A DNA stretch of 42,233 nucleotides from a virus: positions 1 to 42,233 of the IMG/VR virus record IMGVR_UViG_3300026114_000004; one strand, written 5' to 3'. Below, piece after piece: positions 29,443 to 36,640 of this stretch. The translations under genes were made by a program, and so were the position numbers. The notes under the pieces were generated by a model. It did not search any database. It was not told the origin of the DNA and worked only from the letters and a program-made list of their open reading frames with translations. The first letter of the stretch is position 1. The number at the start of each line of letters is the position of its first letter.

Positions 29443-30701
29443 TGAATAATTCAAGCAACGAATACAATATTTGGAACAAATGGGACAAGTTGAAAACAGT
29501 TATGTTGGGTGATTGTTATTCACCTGACTTTTTTTGTGACATCAAAAATAAAAAAATAAAATCAGCACTACAGAAAATATCTGAAGAGACCAGAGAAGAC
29601 TTAGAATATTTTGAATCGGTGTTAAAAGATTTTGGTTGTGAAGTTCTAAGGCCAAATCTAGACAACAATGATAGTATTATGAATTATATAAATTCTGACG
29701 GAAGCATTAACGGTCAGCAAGGTGTTCCACGATCTCCGTTACAACCACGAGATTGCCAATTAGTAATAGGAAATAATTTATTTTATACCAGCAATGACCA
29801 CCCATCAATAAAAGAAAAACTAGATTCATACTGTAAAATTTTTGATTGTATTGAGCAACCAGCTATAACAGAAAAAGTTTTCAATGGCTACAAAGGAAAA
29901 GACGCACCTGCTTGGCCGTCATATGAAAATTATTGTTATAACCAATATTATAATATTCCAATAAGTGATAACCAAGATATTATTCGTGAGTTTTTAGAAA
30001 TACACGAAATAGAAAAAAAATCTGGAGTTCCAGATTTTTATACTTCAGCACCATGTATCACTGTAGTAGGGAAAGACATCTACATAGATGGTATTGATAT
30101 GAAAGATGATCGTAAAATTATAGAAACTATTAATTTTGAAGCTTTTAAAAATTTTGAAAAAAAATATTCTGATTTCAGAATCAATACTCTCAATATAGGT
30201 GGCCACAGTGACGGTTCTTTTCACACTGTGAAAGAAGGAGCAATATTATCTTTGAATGAAATACAAACCTATCAGAATACTTTTCCGGGATGGGATGTGT
30301 GTTACTTACCGGATCAAAGTTGGAGTAAAGTTTCAGAATTTTTAAAAATAAAAAATAAAGTTTCTGGAAAATGGTGGGTTCCGGGTCAAGAAAATAACGA
30401 CGAATTTACACACTTTGTTGAGTCATGGTTACAAGATTGGGTAGGATATGTTGAAGAAACCGTATTTGATGTTAATGTTTTGGTTTTAGACGAAAAGCAT
30501 GTATGCGTCAACAACATGAACCCAACAGTTATTAAATTTTTAAAGAAACATGGAATGGAGCCGGTGCATATACCATGGAGACACCGTTATTTTTGGGATG
30601 GCGGTCTCCATTGCATAACTTTGGATTTGTATAGAGAAGGACACCAAAAAGATTATTTCCCTGAAAGAGGAAACACTCCAATTAGTGATGAAGGATTCTA
30701 A
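29442..30701 (+). CDS. amidinotransferase family protein (copy 2)
   Basis: Like copy 1 at 26059 but longer (419 aa). It has LQPRDCQLVI (Asp104, the PRD of AGAT), VVGKDIYIDG (Asp212), GGHSDGSF (His255) and WDGGLHCITLDLYREG (nucleophile Cys391). Between the PRD block and the second Asp it carries about 60 extra residues (FNGYKGKDAPAWPSYENYCY) absent in copy 1. The two proteins are clearly related but diverged, so probably they use different acceptors rather than being recent duplicates. The ATG at 29442 is preferred over an in-frame GTG at 29424. Its stop overlaps that of the opposing gene as CTAA. Confidence 0.8.
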   Translation: MNNSSNEYNIWNKWDKLKTVMLGDCYSPDFFCDIKNKKIKSALQKISEETREDLEYFESVLKDFGCEVLRPNLDNNDSIMNYINSDGSINGQQGVPRSPLQPRDCQLVIGNNLFYTSNDHPSIKEKLDSYCKIFDCIEQPAITEKVFNGYKGKDAPAWPSYENYCYNQYYNIPISDNQDIIREFLEIHEIEKKSGVPDFYTSAPCITVVGKDIYIDGIDMKDDRKIIETINFEAFKNFEKKYSDFRINTLNIGGHSDGSFHTVKEGAILSLNEIQTYQNTFPGWDVCYLPDQSWSKVSEFLKIKNKVSGKWWVPGQENNDEFTHFVESWLQDWVGYVEETVFDVNVLVLDEKHVCVNNMNPTVIKFLKKHGMEPVHIPWRHRYFWDGGLHCITLDLYREGHQKDYFPERGNTPISDEGF

Positions 30702-31126
30702 TATCTAGGTGGTAGTATTTCAAACCCATCTATTTGTTTTTTGTATTTCATTGACTCACCAAGATAGTAGTATCTAAATCCCAATTTCTTGTAAAGAGCA
30801 CATTCATTTTTCAGACTTTCAATTCCTAATTTTAGTGATGGGTTTTTATAATCCCAAGCAAATTGAATTGCCTCGACATTTTCGCTGTTATATTTTCTAG
30901 TCAAACTAAAAGCAACTAATCTATTATCGTAATATCCAATTACATCATTTTTTGGATCAATATACTCTTCCGGAAAAATTGGCATAACACTTTTAAATTT
31001 TTTATAAATGCAATACTGGTTATAAACGTGTTCCAACTGTTCTGGATCAGGATTAATTAATATTTGATAATTTTCTAATAATTCGTAATTGGTTTTTTCT
31101 AAGTCTATTCGTGTATATAGCGTCAT
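30698..31126 (-). CDS. GNAT-fold protein resembling aminoacyl-tRNA-protein transferases
   Basis: The C-terminal half (DYKNPSLKLGIESLKNECAL, YKKLGFRYYYLGESMKYK, then FEILPP) follows the core of the arginyl- and leucyl-transferase acyltransferase fold (L.LG..SL..E...Y..LG..YYYLGE...YK....G.E). The N-terminal cysteine-rich part of true arginyltransferases is missing. 142 aa. It could transfer an aminoacyl group to a protein or small molecule. Being near two arginine-using enzymes makes an arginine link tempting but unproven. Stop overlaps the amidinotransferase stop (CTAA). It overlaps the next gene by 4 nt. Confidence 0.55.
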   Translation of the reverse strand: MTLYTRIDLEKTNYELLENYQILINPDPEQLEHVYNQYCIYKKFKSVMPIFPEEYIDPKNDVIGYYDNRLVAFSLTRKYNSENVEAIQFAWDYKNPSLKLGIESLKNECALYKKLGFRYYYLGESMKYKKQIDGFEILPPRY

Positions 31127-31632
31127 CTAGGATCTTCTCGATGTTGAAATATATCAAGTAAATATTTTTCTGACCAATCATTGTAAAACCCAGACTTTGC
31201 TATTTTTTTAGACTTTTTGTTTAAATCTGTTAAATTCTGAATTAGAACTAATACATATTTTCCTTGGTTAAAACAAACGCCATTAACTTCTTCCGTTGTT
31301 GCTGGATGGTCTCCTAGTGCAATTAAATCGTTTTTCACCAACAATGAATCATTCAATATTTTCACTTTGTCAAAAAATATTTCTGCATCTGGATACTTTT
31401 CATCATCGTATGTCAAAATAACAACTTCATCAGTTTTAAGGGGGTGATTATTCATTGCATTTATATCAGTATGAATATCTGATCCTAAAAAAATTTTATA
31501 TGAATTTTTATTAATTGCAGTCTGTGCATACGGACAAGGACACCAATTATTTAAATTTTCGTTGGGTTTAGCAAGAAAATCTGTTATCCATATTTCAATT
31601 TCTTTTTTTACTACAGAGATATTCATGTTCAT
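31123..31632 (-). CDS. hypothetical protein with CPCPYA motif, 169 aa
   Basis: An N-terminal WCPCPYAQTAI (about residues 30-40) and mid GDHPATTEEVNGVCFNQGKY are the only recognisable features. I have a faint memory of similar WCPYA proteins next to acyltransferase-like genes in marine phages, but cannot name a family. The CxC near a helix start might be redox-active. Start at 31632 (MNMNISV) or 31626. It is divergent from the lipoprotein gene with only 27 nt between them. Confidence 0.55.
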   Translation of the reverse strand: MNMNISVVKKEIEIWITDFLAKPNENLNNWCPCPYAQTAINKNSYKIFLGSDIHTDINAMNNHPLKTDEVVILTYDDEKYPDAEIFFDKVKILNDSLLVKNDLIALGDHPATTEEVNGVCFNQGKYVLVLIQNLTDLNKKSKKIAKSGFYNDWSEKYLLDIFQHREDPR

Positions 31633-31646
31633 TTACTTAGTATCTC

Positions 31647-31660
31647 TATAAATAAGGATA
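31647..31660 (+). promoter_or_regulatory. late promoter TATAAATA giving a leaderless mRNA
   Basis: A perfect plus-strand TATAAATA (31647-31654) is followed by AGGAT and the ATG at 31660, so the predicted start is the A of the start codon. The AGGA string is too close to the ATG to act as a normal SD. Confidence 0.6.
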
Positions 31661-32052
31661 TGAAAACACTACTAACCGCATGTTTTGCACTATTATTAGT
31701 TGGTTGTTCGCTGGTTAAAGTTCCTAGTTTTTGGGACCCAAACCAAGCACAGTCTATTGTTGATGTCCAAGTTGCAATTGAACGAATTGATTGTGATAAT
31801 CTAAAACAAGAGCAAATAACAGCAGTTACCAACGAGATACAGTGGTTTCAAACATATAGCGAAAGTTATGGGTGGAGACACCAAGATGTCTTAGAACTGG
31901 TTAATCCACTAGACGAAACTGTAGCGGCATTTGAAAGTAGATTTAAAAGAGAAGAATCAATTAACCCTGTTTATTGCAACTTGAAGAAAAAGAATATGCA
32001 ACAACAAAGTGGTAGAGCGGCAGAAGCAATCCTTAAAAGGTTTAAATTATGA
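31660..32052 (+). CDS. phage lipoprotein, 130 aa
   Basis: A lipoprotein signal is visible: basic start MKTLLTACFALLLVGCS with lipobox LVGC (Cys16). The mature part is helical with a C-terminal coiled-coil (ESINPVYCNLKKKNMQQQSG). In a phage this would fit an outer-membrane spanin subunit (Rz1-like) or a superinfection exclusion lipoprotein. Its placement beside an EF-hand membrane protein favours an envelope or lysis module, without proof. It overlaps the next gene by 4 nt. Confidence 0.65.
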   Translation: MKTLLTACFALLLVGCSLVKVPSFWDPNQAQSIVDVQVAIERIDCDNLKQEQITAVTNEIQWFQTYSESYGWRHQDVLELVNPLDETVAAFESRFKREESINPVYCNLKKKNMQQQSGRAAEAILKRFKL

Positions 32053-32291
32053 GTGCAATGGATCAGTTAGAAGAAGTAATGACTTCAGAAAAACGTTGGG
32101 CAAGAGAAAGAGCCGAAGTTGCCAAGGCTATTCACCAGCAATATAGAAAAGGCAACTTGTCTGATTCTGAGTACAAAGAATTACTAGAAGATATTATTAG
32201 AACAGACCGACTGGATCAAGATGCTGACGATGTTGAATTACGCAGCAACTTGGTATCAGGTATTAATGGTCTTCTTAAAGTAATCGGCTAA
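32049..32291 (+). CDS. small helical protein, 80 aa
   Basis: This is a charged helical protein (MSAMDQLEEVMTSEKRWARE start, ending GINGLLKVIG), overlapping the lipoprotein gene by ATGA. I recall similar proteins beside phage lipoproteins. Its stop overlaps that of the opposing EF-hand gene as CTAA. The function is unknown. Confidence 0.6.
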   Translation: MSAMDQLEEVMTSEKRWARERAEVAKAIHQQYRKGNLSDSEYKELLEDIIRTDRLDQDADDVELRSNLVSGINGLLKVIG

Positions 32292-32617
32292 CTGGACTTC
32301 CTACCAACGTAGGCTTCTTTTCCATAGAATGCTGCAACAATAGCGGCAACTGATACGAAATATGTTGGTGCCATGTCACCTAAAATTCCCGCTGCCTTGT
32401 CTAATCCCAAAAGATTAGCAACTACTACAGCAAAGGGATACAGGAGCATTCCGCTCAAACTAAACCAAGCCATTTTTCGCTGAGCATCAGACTTTTCGTC
32501 TTCATTTTCTAGTTCAATTAGTTTTTCATAATGAACTAATTCTTGTTCTGTAATTTTGCCGTCTTTGTCCATATCAGCAAACTGTTGAAAAGCATTTTTA
32601 TAAGATTGTTTTGGCAA
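32288..32617 (-). CDS. EF-hand membrane protein, TTG start
   Basis: A single EF-hand calcium loop (DMDKDGKITEQEL, about residues 15-27) is followed by an acidic helix and two membrane segments (about 50-70 and 80-100). I know this from marine T4-like phages; its role is unknown, and a holin or calcium-sensing lysis factor is possible. The TTG at 32617 is chosen because AAAGGAG is 7 nt upstream; an ATG at 32656 would put the late promoter and its hairpin inside the coding region. Preceded by the TAAATA/hairpin locus at 32618-32647. Confidence 0.7.
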   Translation of the reverse strand: MPKQSYKNAFQQFADMDKDGKITEQELVHYEKLIELENEDEKSDAQRKMAWFSLSGMLLYPFAVVVANLLGLDKAAGILGDMAPTYFVSVAAIVAAFYGKEAYVGRKSS

Positions 32618-32647
32618 CTTAAATCTCCTTTGATTTAAGTATTTATT
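32618..32647 (-). promoter_or_regulatory. late-type promoter with SD hairpin
   Basis: Minus-strand AATAAATA (32640-32647) is followed by CTTAAAT (32633-32639), pairing perfectly with ATTTAAG (32618-32624) directly before the TTG start. The loop carries AAAGGAG. Starting 6 nt after the element leaves only the last arm bases. Confidence 0.7.
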
Positions 32648-32675
32648 TTTTACCACAATTTTACAAACAGCAAGT

Positions 32676-33617
32676 TCAAAATATGATCTTATTGACTTTG
32701 GATTCTATATATGCTTCTTCAATAACTGACATTTCTGGAAATTTTTTTAATGCATTTTTAATATACAGATTTATTAAAGCATCGCAATTATTTTTTGCAT
32801 TTATATAGGGTTGCCTCAATAAAAACTCTTTGTGGAGTTTTTTGATTTTGTTTATGTCTTCATAATTTACAGCATAGTCTGCCCATTTAGCAATAGCATA
32901 AATTTGTTTGAGGAATTTCTTAGTGTCATAAAATTCAATATATGGAAAGACAAAAACCTTAAATTCAGAGGGGTAACCCATGTTTTCTTGACGTTCCATA
33001 AATCCAAATTCTGACGGATTGGAAAATCCAATCCTGAAAAATTCGCGAAGAATATGTCGAGGGCAATTTGAGTTTTTTTCATCAAATTGCAGTATTTCTA
33101 AATTATGATATTCTAAACATTCTTCGCGAATATGTTCTGGTAAATTTAAAAAATCATCATGAGTAAAGACTTCAGGCCAACTTTCATCTTTAACAGCATT
33201 ATACCCATCTTTGATGTTATTTTCAAAAAAACCTGACTTTAAATTATCCAACATTGATCGATAATTTATGTTATTAAATTTGTTGAATGTGTCGTGTTCA
33301 AGATCTTTGGGATTTATATTATAATCCCCAGCCCTCAAAAGACTTGTTAACGCCAATGGTAATAAATCATTTTCTGTAATTTGAATGCTAATGACCGCAT
33401 TGGCTGATATTGTTTCCAAAATGCCGGGGTGTTCACAATAATGATCACAGTAGAATTTTCGTTCGTCAAGATACTGCTTGTCGTGTGCTGCCCCAAAATT
33501 ATTAAACGGTGCCTCATTAAGTGTATCAATTTTTGCTAGAAATTTATTACATATAAATTCTAAGTAATTCCCATGTGCTCCGCCTTGAAAATCAATATAT
33601 ATATTGTTATTAATCAT
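32676..33617 (-). CDS. marine phage conserved protein, 313 aa, P-loop sulfotransferase-like
   Basis: The start IYIDFQGGAHGNYLEFICNK is a conserved block I know from marine T4-like phages; the GG.HGN turn resembles the glycine-rich PAPS/phosphate loop of sulfotransferase-type P-loop folds, but no second phosphate motif is clear. The C-terminal half is helical. The function is unknown. It sits 23 nt downstream of the TctB-like gene stop. Confidence 0.55.
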   Translation of the reverse strand: MINNNIYIDFQGGAHGNYLEFICNKFLAKIDTLNEAPFNNFGAAHDKQYLDERKFYCDHYCEHPGILETISANAVISIQITENDLLPLALTSLLRAGDYNINPKDLEHDTFNKFNNINYRSMLDNLKSGFFENNIKDGYNAVKDESWPEVFTHDDFLNLPEHIREECLEYHNLEILQFDEKNSNCPRHILREFFRIGFSNPSEFGFMERQENMGYPSEFKVFVFPYIEFYDTKKFLKQIYAIAKWADYAVNYEDINKIKKLHKEFLLRQPYINAKNNCDALINLYIKNALKKFPEMSVIEEAYIESKVNKIIF

Positions 33618-33640
33618 TTTACCAATACTCTTTAGATTCT

Positions 33641-33997
33641 CTACCCAAAAATGTTTCCAAAAATAAAGTAATCGACGATAAATGTAATCTCAGCACCAAT
33701 GAAAACTGCCAGCCAATAATTATTTATTATATTCCAGATTTGTTTAATTAACCACCATGCTGCTATTACCCGTGAGACATACAAAATATTTACAATTGCC
33801 AAATCTATAGATGATACGGATAGCGAATTTTGAAAGTAGTTGTCAAATACAAAATAATCAAACACAAAACTTAACTGTGCCATAACGAAAACGGCAGCAT
33901 AATATGGCAGATACTTTAATAAAAAACGAACTAGCGGCCCGGAGACCGCTAGTCTATAACTAACATAAATTATGTTAGTGATTACCAATTCATTCAT
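33641..33997 (-). CDS. small membrane protein, TctB-like position, internally duplicated
   Basis: This 118-aa protein has four membrane segments made of two similar 49-residue halves that align without gaps: NIIYVS...LSFVFDYFVF.NYF and NILYVS...ITFIVDYFIF.NIF. The duplication implies a two-helix repeat unit inserted twice, possibly with inverted or pseudo-symmetric topology. Its ATG overlaps the tctC stop (ATGAATGA), so it is translated with TctC and sits where TctB, the small membrane subunit, is expected. I see no clear TctB sequence motif, so the assignment rests on position and topology. A terminator-like hairpin lies within its first 25 codons. Confidence 0.6.
   Translation of the reverse strand: MNELVITNIIYVSYRLAVSGPLVRFLLKYLPYYAAVFVMAQLSFVFDYFVFDNYFQNSLSVSSIDLAIVNILYVSRVIAAWWLIKQIWNIINNYWLAVFIGAEITFIVDYFIFGNIFG
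33921..33953 (-). terminator. terminator-like hairpin inside the TctB-like gene
   Basis: ACTAGCGG (33930-33937) pairs with CCGCTAGT (33946-33953), and on the minus strand the stem is followed by TCG and six T. It sits about 45-75 nt inside the 118-aa coding region, so untranslated mRNA would be expected to terminate here while coupled translation may let RNA polymerase through. Confidence 0.5.
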
Positions 33998-35051
33998 CGA
34001 CTAATTCTGGTTTATAAACGCTATCAAGTCCAAGTGCTTGTTGATTCACAGTCACAAGAGTCTGTAGGCTATCTTCTGTAATAAATGTCTTGAGTGTTTT
34101 AAAATGGTTTTCACCATCTTCTCCAATAATCCACTCATAATCACCTACTTTATCTCGTATTACTGACATACTTTCTTCGCTATTAGCAACTCGCCGGAGA
34201 GCATCCTGCAAGACTTTTGCATTAGGATTATCTTCTGACACCCAAATTGCTTTTTGAAGTCCGTCTCTAAAACTTTTCACAAGTTTATAAGCATTATAAA
34301 AATCACCGCTAGGTACTTCGCCCCAACGTTTTTCGTATAGCGTTTCAAGTTGCATTCCGGGAAAGTTTGGGTCGTCGTTGTGTGAGCCATCTGATTGTAG
34401 TATACCATGATGAAACCAAACTTCTGCATCACCTGAATTAATTAAAGGTTCTACATGCTTTTTGAACGCCGCGGGGTTTTCTCGGGTGCCATTTAGTTCT
34501 CCGCGTCGAAATGCCAATCTTCTTTCACCACCTGACATCCCAGCCACCCATGTTACAGTATCTTTGAAACAATCAATATATGCTGCAGTATTTTCTTGGG
34601 GTCCGCAGTTAAGCAGTGTCATTGCAAATGCCTCTGGAACCATACCGCTACCAGCAGAAAATCGTGGGTTAGACATATCATCCCCTGCAGTTTTTCCCGC
34701 AATAATATTCAAATTCATTAAGCCAATGCTGGTGTAGTCTGAATAATCATAGTCAACTTCTTCTTGGAGAAAACTTACACCATTGCCGCCATGAGAAACC
34801 ATCGCGGTTTTATCATCATTTTGGAGTTCGTTATGAAACTCATTGAATCCTGCTATGTCTCTCGCACCCGGAATATTCCGAATCACAATATCTTCATCAA
34901 GATATTTTTCCATTTCTATAGCAACAATTTCTGCCCACACACTTGTACCGCCACCGGGCTTTTGTGGCACAACAAATGTATATTCAGCCTGTGCTACTGA
35001 AAACACACTACCTGCCAGTAGTGCTAACAATAGTTTTTTTGATTTTGTCAT
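33990..35051 (-). CDS. tctC: TTT solute-binding protein (TctC family)
   Basis: This is the periplasmic receptor of a tripartite tricarboxylate transporter. A clear signal peptide (LLLALLAGSVFSVAQA, cleavage after Ala22) precedes TFVVPQKPGGGTSVWAEIVA, the TctC start with the substrate-binding loop. 353 aa is slightly longer than typical members (about 320). The TctC fold binds carboxylates through two water-bridged helices; the ligand may be citrate-like but cannot be read here. SD AAAGGAG. It is downstream of tctA by 12 nt and overlaps the TctB-like gene. Confidence 0.88.
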   Translation of the reverse strand: MTKSKKLLLALLAGSVFSVAQAEYTFVVPQKPGGGTSVWAEIVAIEMEKYLDEDIVIRNIPGARDIAGFNEFHNELQNDDKTAMVSHGGNGVSFLQEEVDYDYSDYTSIGLMNLNIIAGKTAGDDMSNPRFSAGSGMVPEAFAMTLLNCGPQENTAAYIDCFKDTVTWVAGMSGGERRLAFRRGELNGTRENPAAFKKHVEPLINSGDAEVWFHHGILQSDGSHNDDPNFPGMQLETLYEKRWGEVPSGDFYNAYKLVKSFRDGLQKAIWVSEDNPNAKVLQDALRRVANSEESMSVIRDKVGDYEWIIGEDGENHFKTLKTFITEDSLQTLVTVNQQALGLDSVYKPELVDE

Positions 35052-35063
35052 TTTATTTCTCCT

Positions 35064-36509
35064 TTATGCATAATCAATAGAATTTCTTTTGAATAAGAAA
35101 TATAATATCACAATTACAGAAACTCCTATCAAAGATAAAAATAGTGGTCTCTGTAATAACTGCTCAAATGAGTATAATGTAGTCATTTGAAGTGAAAGAC
35201 TTTCGATTCTGTCCGCTAAAATATATCCAATTAGTAGAGCAGGTCTGCTAAAACGAAACTTTTTGCATATGATTCCCAAGACAGAAAATATTGCTAGTAT
35301 AGCGTAATCTTCCCATCCCCCAGTGTATTGAACACAGGCCCAAACAATAAAAAGCAACAATATAGGAAAATAGTACGCATAATTAACTTGGGCTGCTTTT
35401 GCTATTGCTGGAGTTAGTGGCAGACAGATAAGAGCAACTAGAACAGTTGCTGCTAAAAACCCAAATGTCATTGCAGTAAAAAATGTTTCGTCTTCTAAGA
35501 GCATTGGTGTTCCCATTTCTAATCCTAGGTACACAAACAAACTCATTAGTATTGCTGCAAATGGAGCACCGGGAATACCAAATAATACAGTAGGTATCAT
35601 GCTACTTGCTTTCTGGGCGTTATTTGACCCCTCTGGTCCTATCACGCCTTTGATATTACCTGTCCCAAATTTTATTTTTTCATTCGGATTGGTTGCTACG
35701 GTTTGACCATAACTCATCCAATCAGCAACCGCACCACCCAAGCCGGGCAATACACCAACAAAAGCACCAATAAAGCCACCCCGAAGGGCTAACCAGCGAT
35801 TTTTCCAGACTGCTCGAAATCCTTCTTTACTTTGTTGAAAATTGGAGAGTGTTTGCGACATAGCAGCACGGCGACTAAAACCGGCTAGTAGTTCTGGGAT
35901 TGCGAATAATCCGGCAACTAGCGGCATAATTTGTATACCACCACCCAGATAGTCCCATCCCATTGTGAACCTATCAGATGCAGTTACCGGGTCTACACCA
36001 ATTAATCCAAGATACAATCCAGCAGTTAGTGCAATGATGCTTTTTATCCAGTGACGATTAGTCACAAATACAACGGTGACAAACGCCAGTATTGTAAATG
36101 CCCACAACTCGGGCGTTCCAAAAAACATAACCATCTTGCTGTACCATGGCAACAGCAAAAATACCAGTGATCCCCACAAAACGCCATTGATTGTACTAAC
36201 AGCGACAGCAGCAGATATAGCATATGCCGCCCGTCCTTGCTGGGCTAGTGGAAATCCATCTACGACAGTTGCTGCGGCAGAATTTGCTCCCGGTATACCA
36301 AGCAGGACACTAGTGTAAGTATCTCCAGTTGTGCTCGCTGCTACCACTGCCATTAAAAATACGACACCGAGATACGGGTCACCCATGCTTAAGAATATTC
36401 CGACAAATGGATACAATGCCACAAGACCAGTTGTAGCACCAGCTCCGGGTATAATGCCAATTGTTAGACCATAGAAGGTCCCTGCGATTATCGCATAAAA
36501 ATATTCCAT
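35064..36509 (-). CDS. tctA: TTT large membrane subunit (TctA family)
   Basis: This is the 12-helix permease of the tripartite tricarboxylate transporter, driven by ion gradient. Both duplicated family motifs are intact: GIIPGAGATTGLVALYPF near the start (about residues 18-35) and GVLPGLGGAVADWMSYGQ in the middle, then GPEGSNNAQKASSMIPTVLF and GIPGAPFAAILM. Length 481 aa is close to the usual 500. With TctC and a small membrane protein downstream it forms a complete-looking carboxylate uptake system in a phage. Phage particles do not need it, so it would act in the infected cell. It is preceded by a long structured leader. Confidence 0.92.
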   Translation of the reverse strand: MEYFYAIIAGTFYGLTIGIIPGAGATTGLVALYPFVGIFLSMGDPYLGVVFLMAVVAASTTGDTYTSVLLGIPGANSAAATVVDGFPLAQQGRAAYAISAAVAVSTINGVLWGSLVFLLLPWYSKMVMFFGTPELWAFTILAFVTVVFVTNRHWIKSIIALTAGLYLGLIGVDPVTASDRFTMGWDYLGGGIQIMPLVAGLFAIPELLAGFSRRAAMSQTLSNFQQSKEGFRAVWKNRWLALRGGFIGAFVGVLPGLGGAVADWMSYGQTVATNPNEKIKFGTGNIKGVIGPEGSNNAQKASSMIPTVLFGIPGAPFAAILMSLFVYLGLEMGTPMLLEDETFFTAMTFGFLAATVLVALICLPLTPAIAKAAQVNYAYYFPILLLFIVWACVQYTGGWEDYAILAIFSVLGIICKKFRFSRPALLIGYILADRIESLSLQMTTLYSFEQLLQRPLFLSLIGVSVIVILYFLFKRNSIDYA

Positions 36510-36622
36510 ACAACTCGATTAAATTAATATAGTGGGTTACATTTACTGAGTTAGTAAATGTTAAGAGAAGAGACAATTGAACTTCCGTAGAGCGTTAATT
36601 GTCTTTATTGAAATTATTTATA
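36510..36622 (-). promoter_or_regulatory. late promoter and structured tctA leader
   Basis: A perfect minus-strand TATAAATA lies at 36615-36622, giving an untranslated leader of about 100 nt. Within it are an 8-bp stem AGACAATT/AATTGTCT (36571-36578 with 36597-36604; extendable to 11 bp with one bulge) and a 9-bp hairpin ACATTTACT/AGTAAATGT (36539-36547 with 36553-36561) 30 nt before the tctA ATG. The long leader contrasts with the leaderless genes. The first stem could also be the end of the methyltransferase transcript. Confidence 0.55.
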
Positions 36623-36640
36623 AAGTGAAAAAATAATTTA

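Noticed and set aside
26059-30701. Arginine deiminase for the two amidinotransferases
   Set aside because: Asp/His/Cys blocks follow AGAT (R.GRDIF, H.DG.F, G.HC.T.D) rather than the ADI pattern, although the folds are related.
31629-31832. Minus-strand frame of 67 codons opposite the lipoprotein
   Set aside because: Antisense to a gene with a clear lipoprotein signal; no SD of its own.
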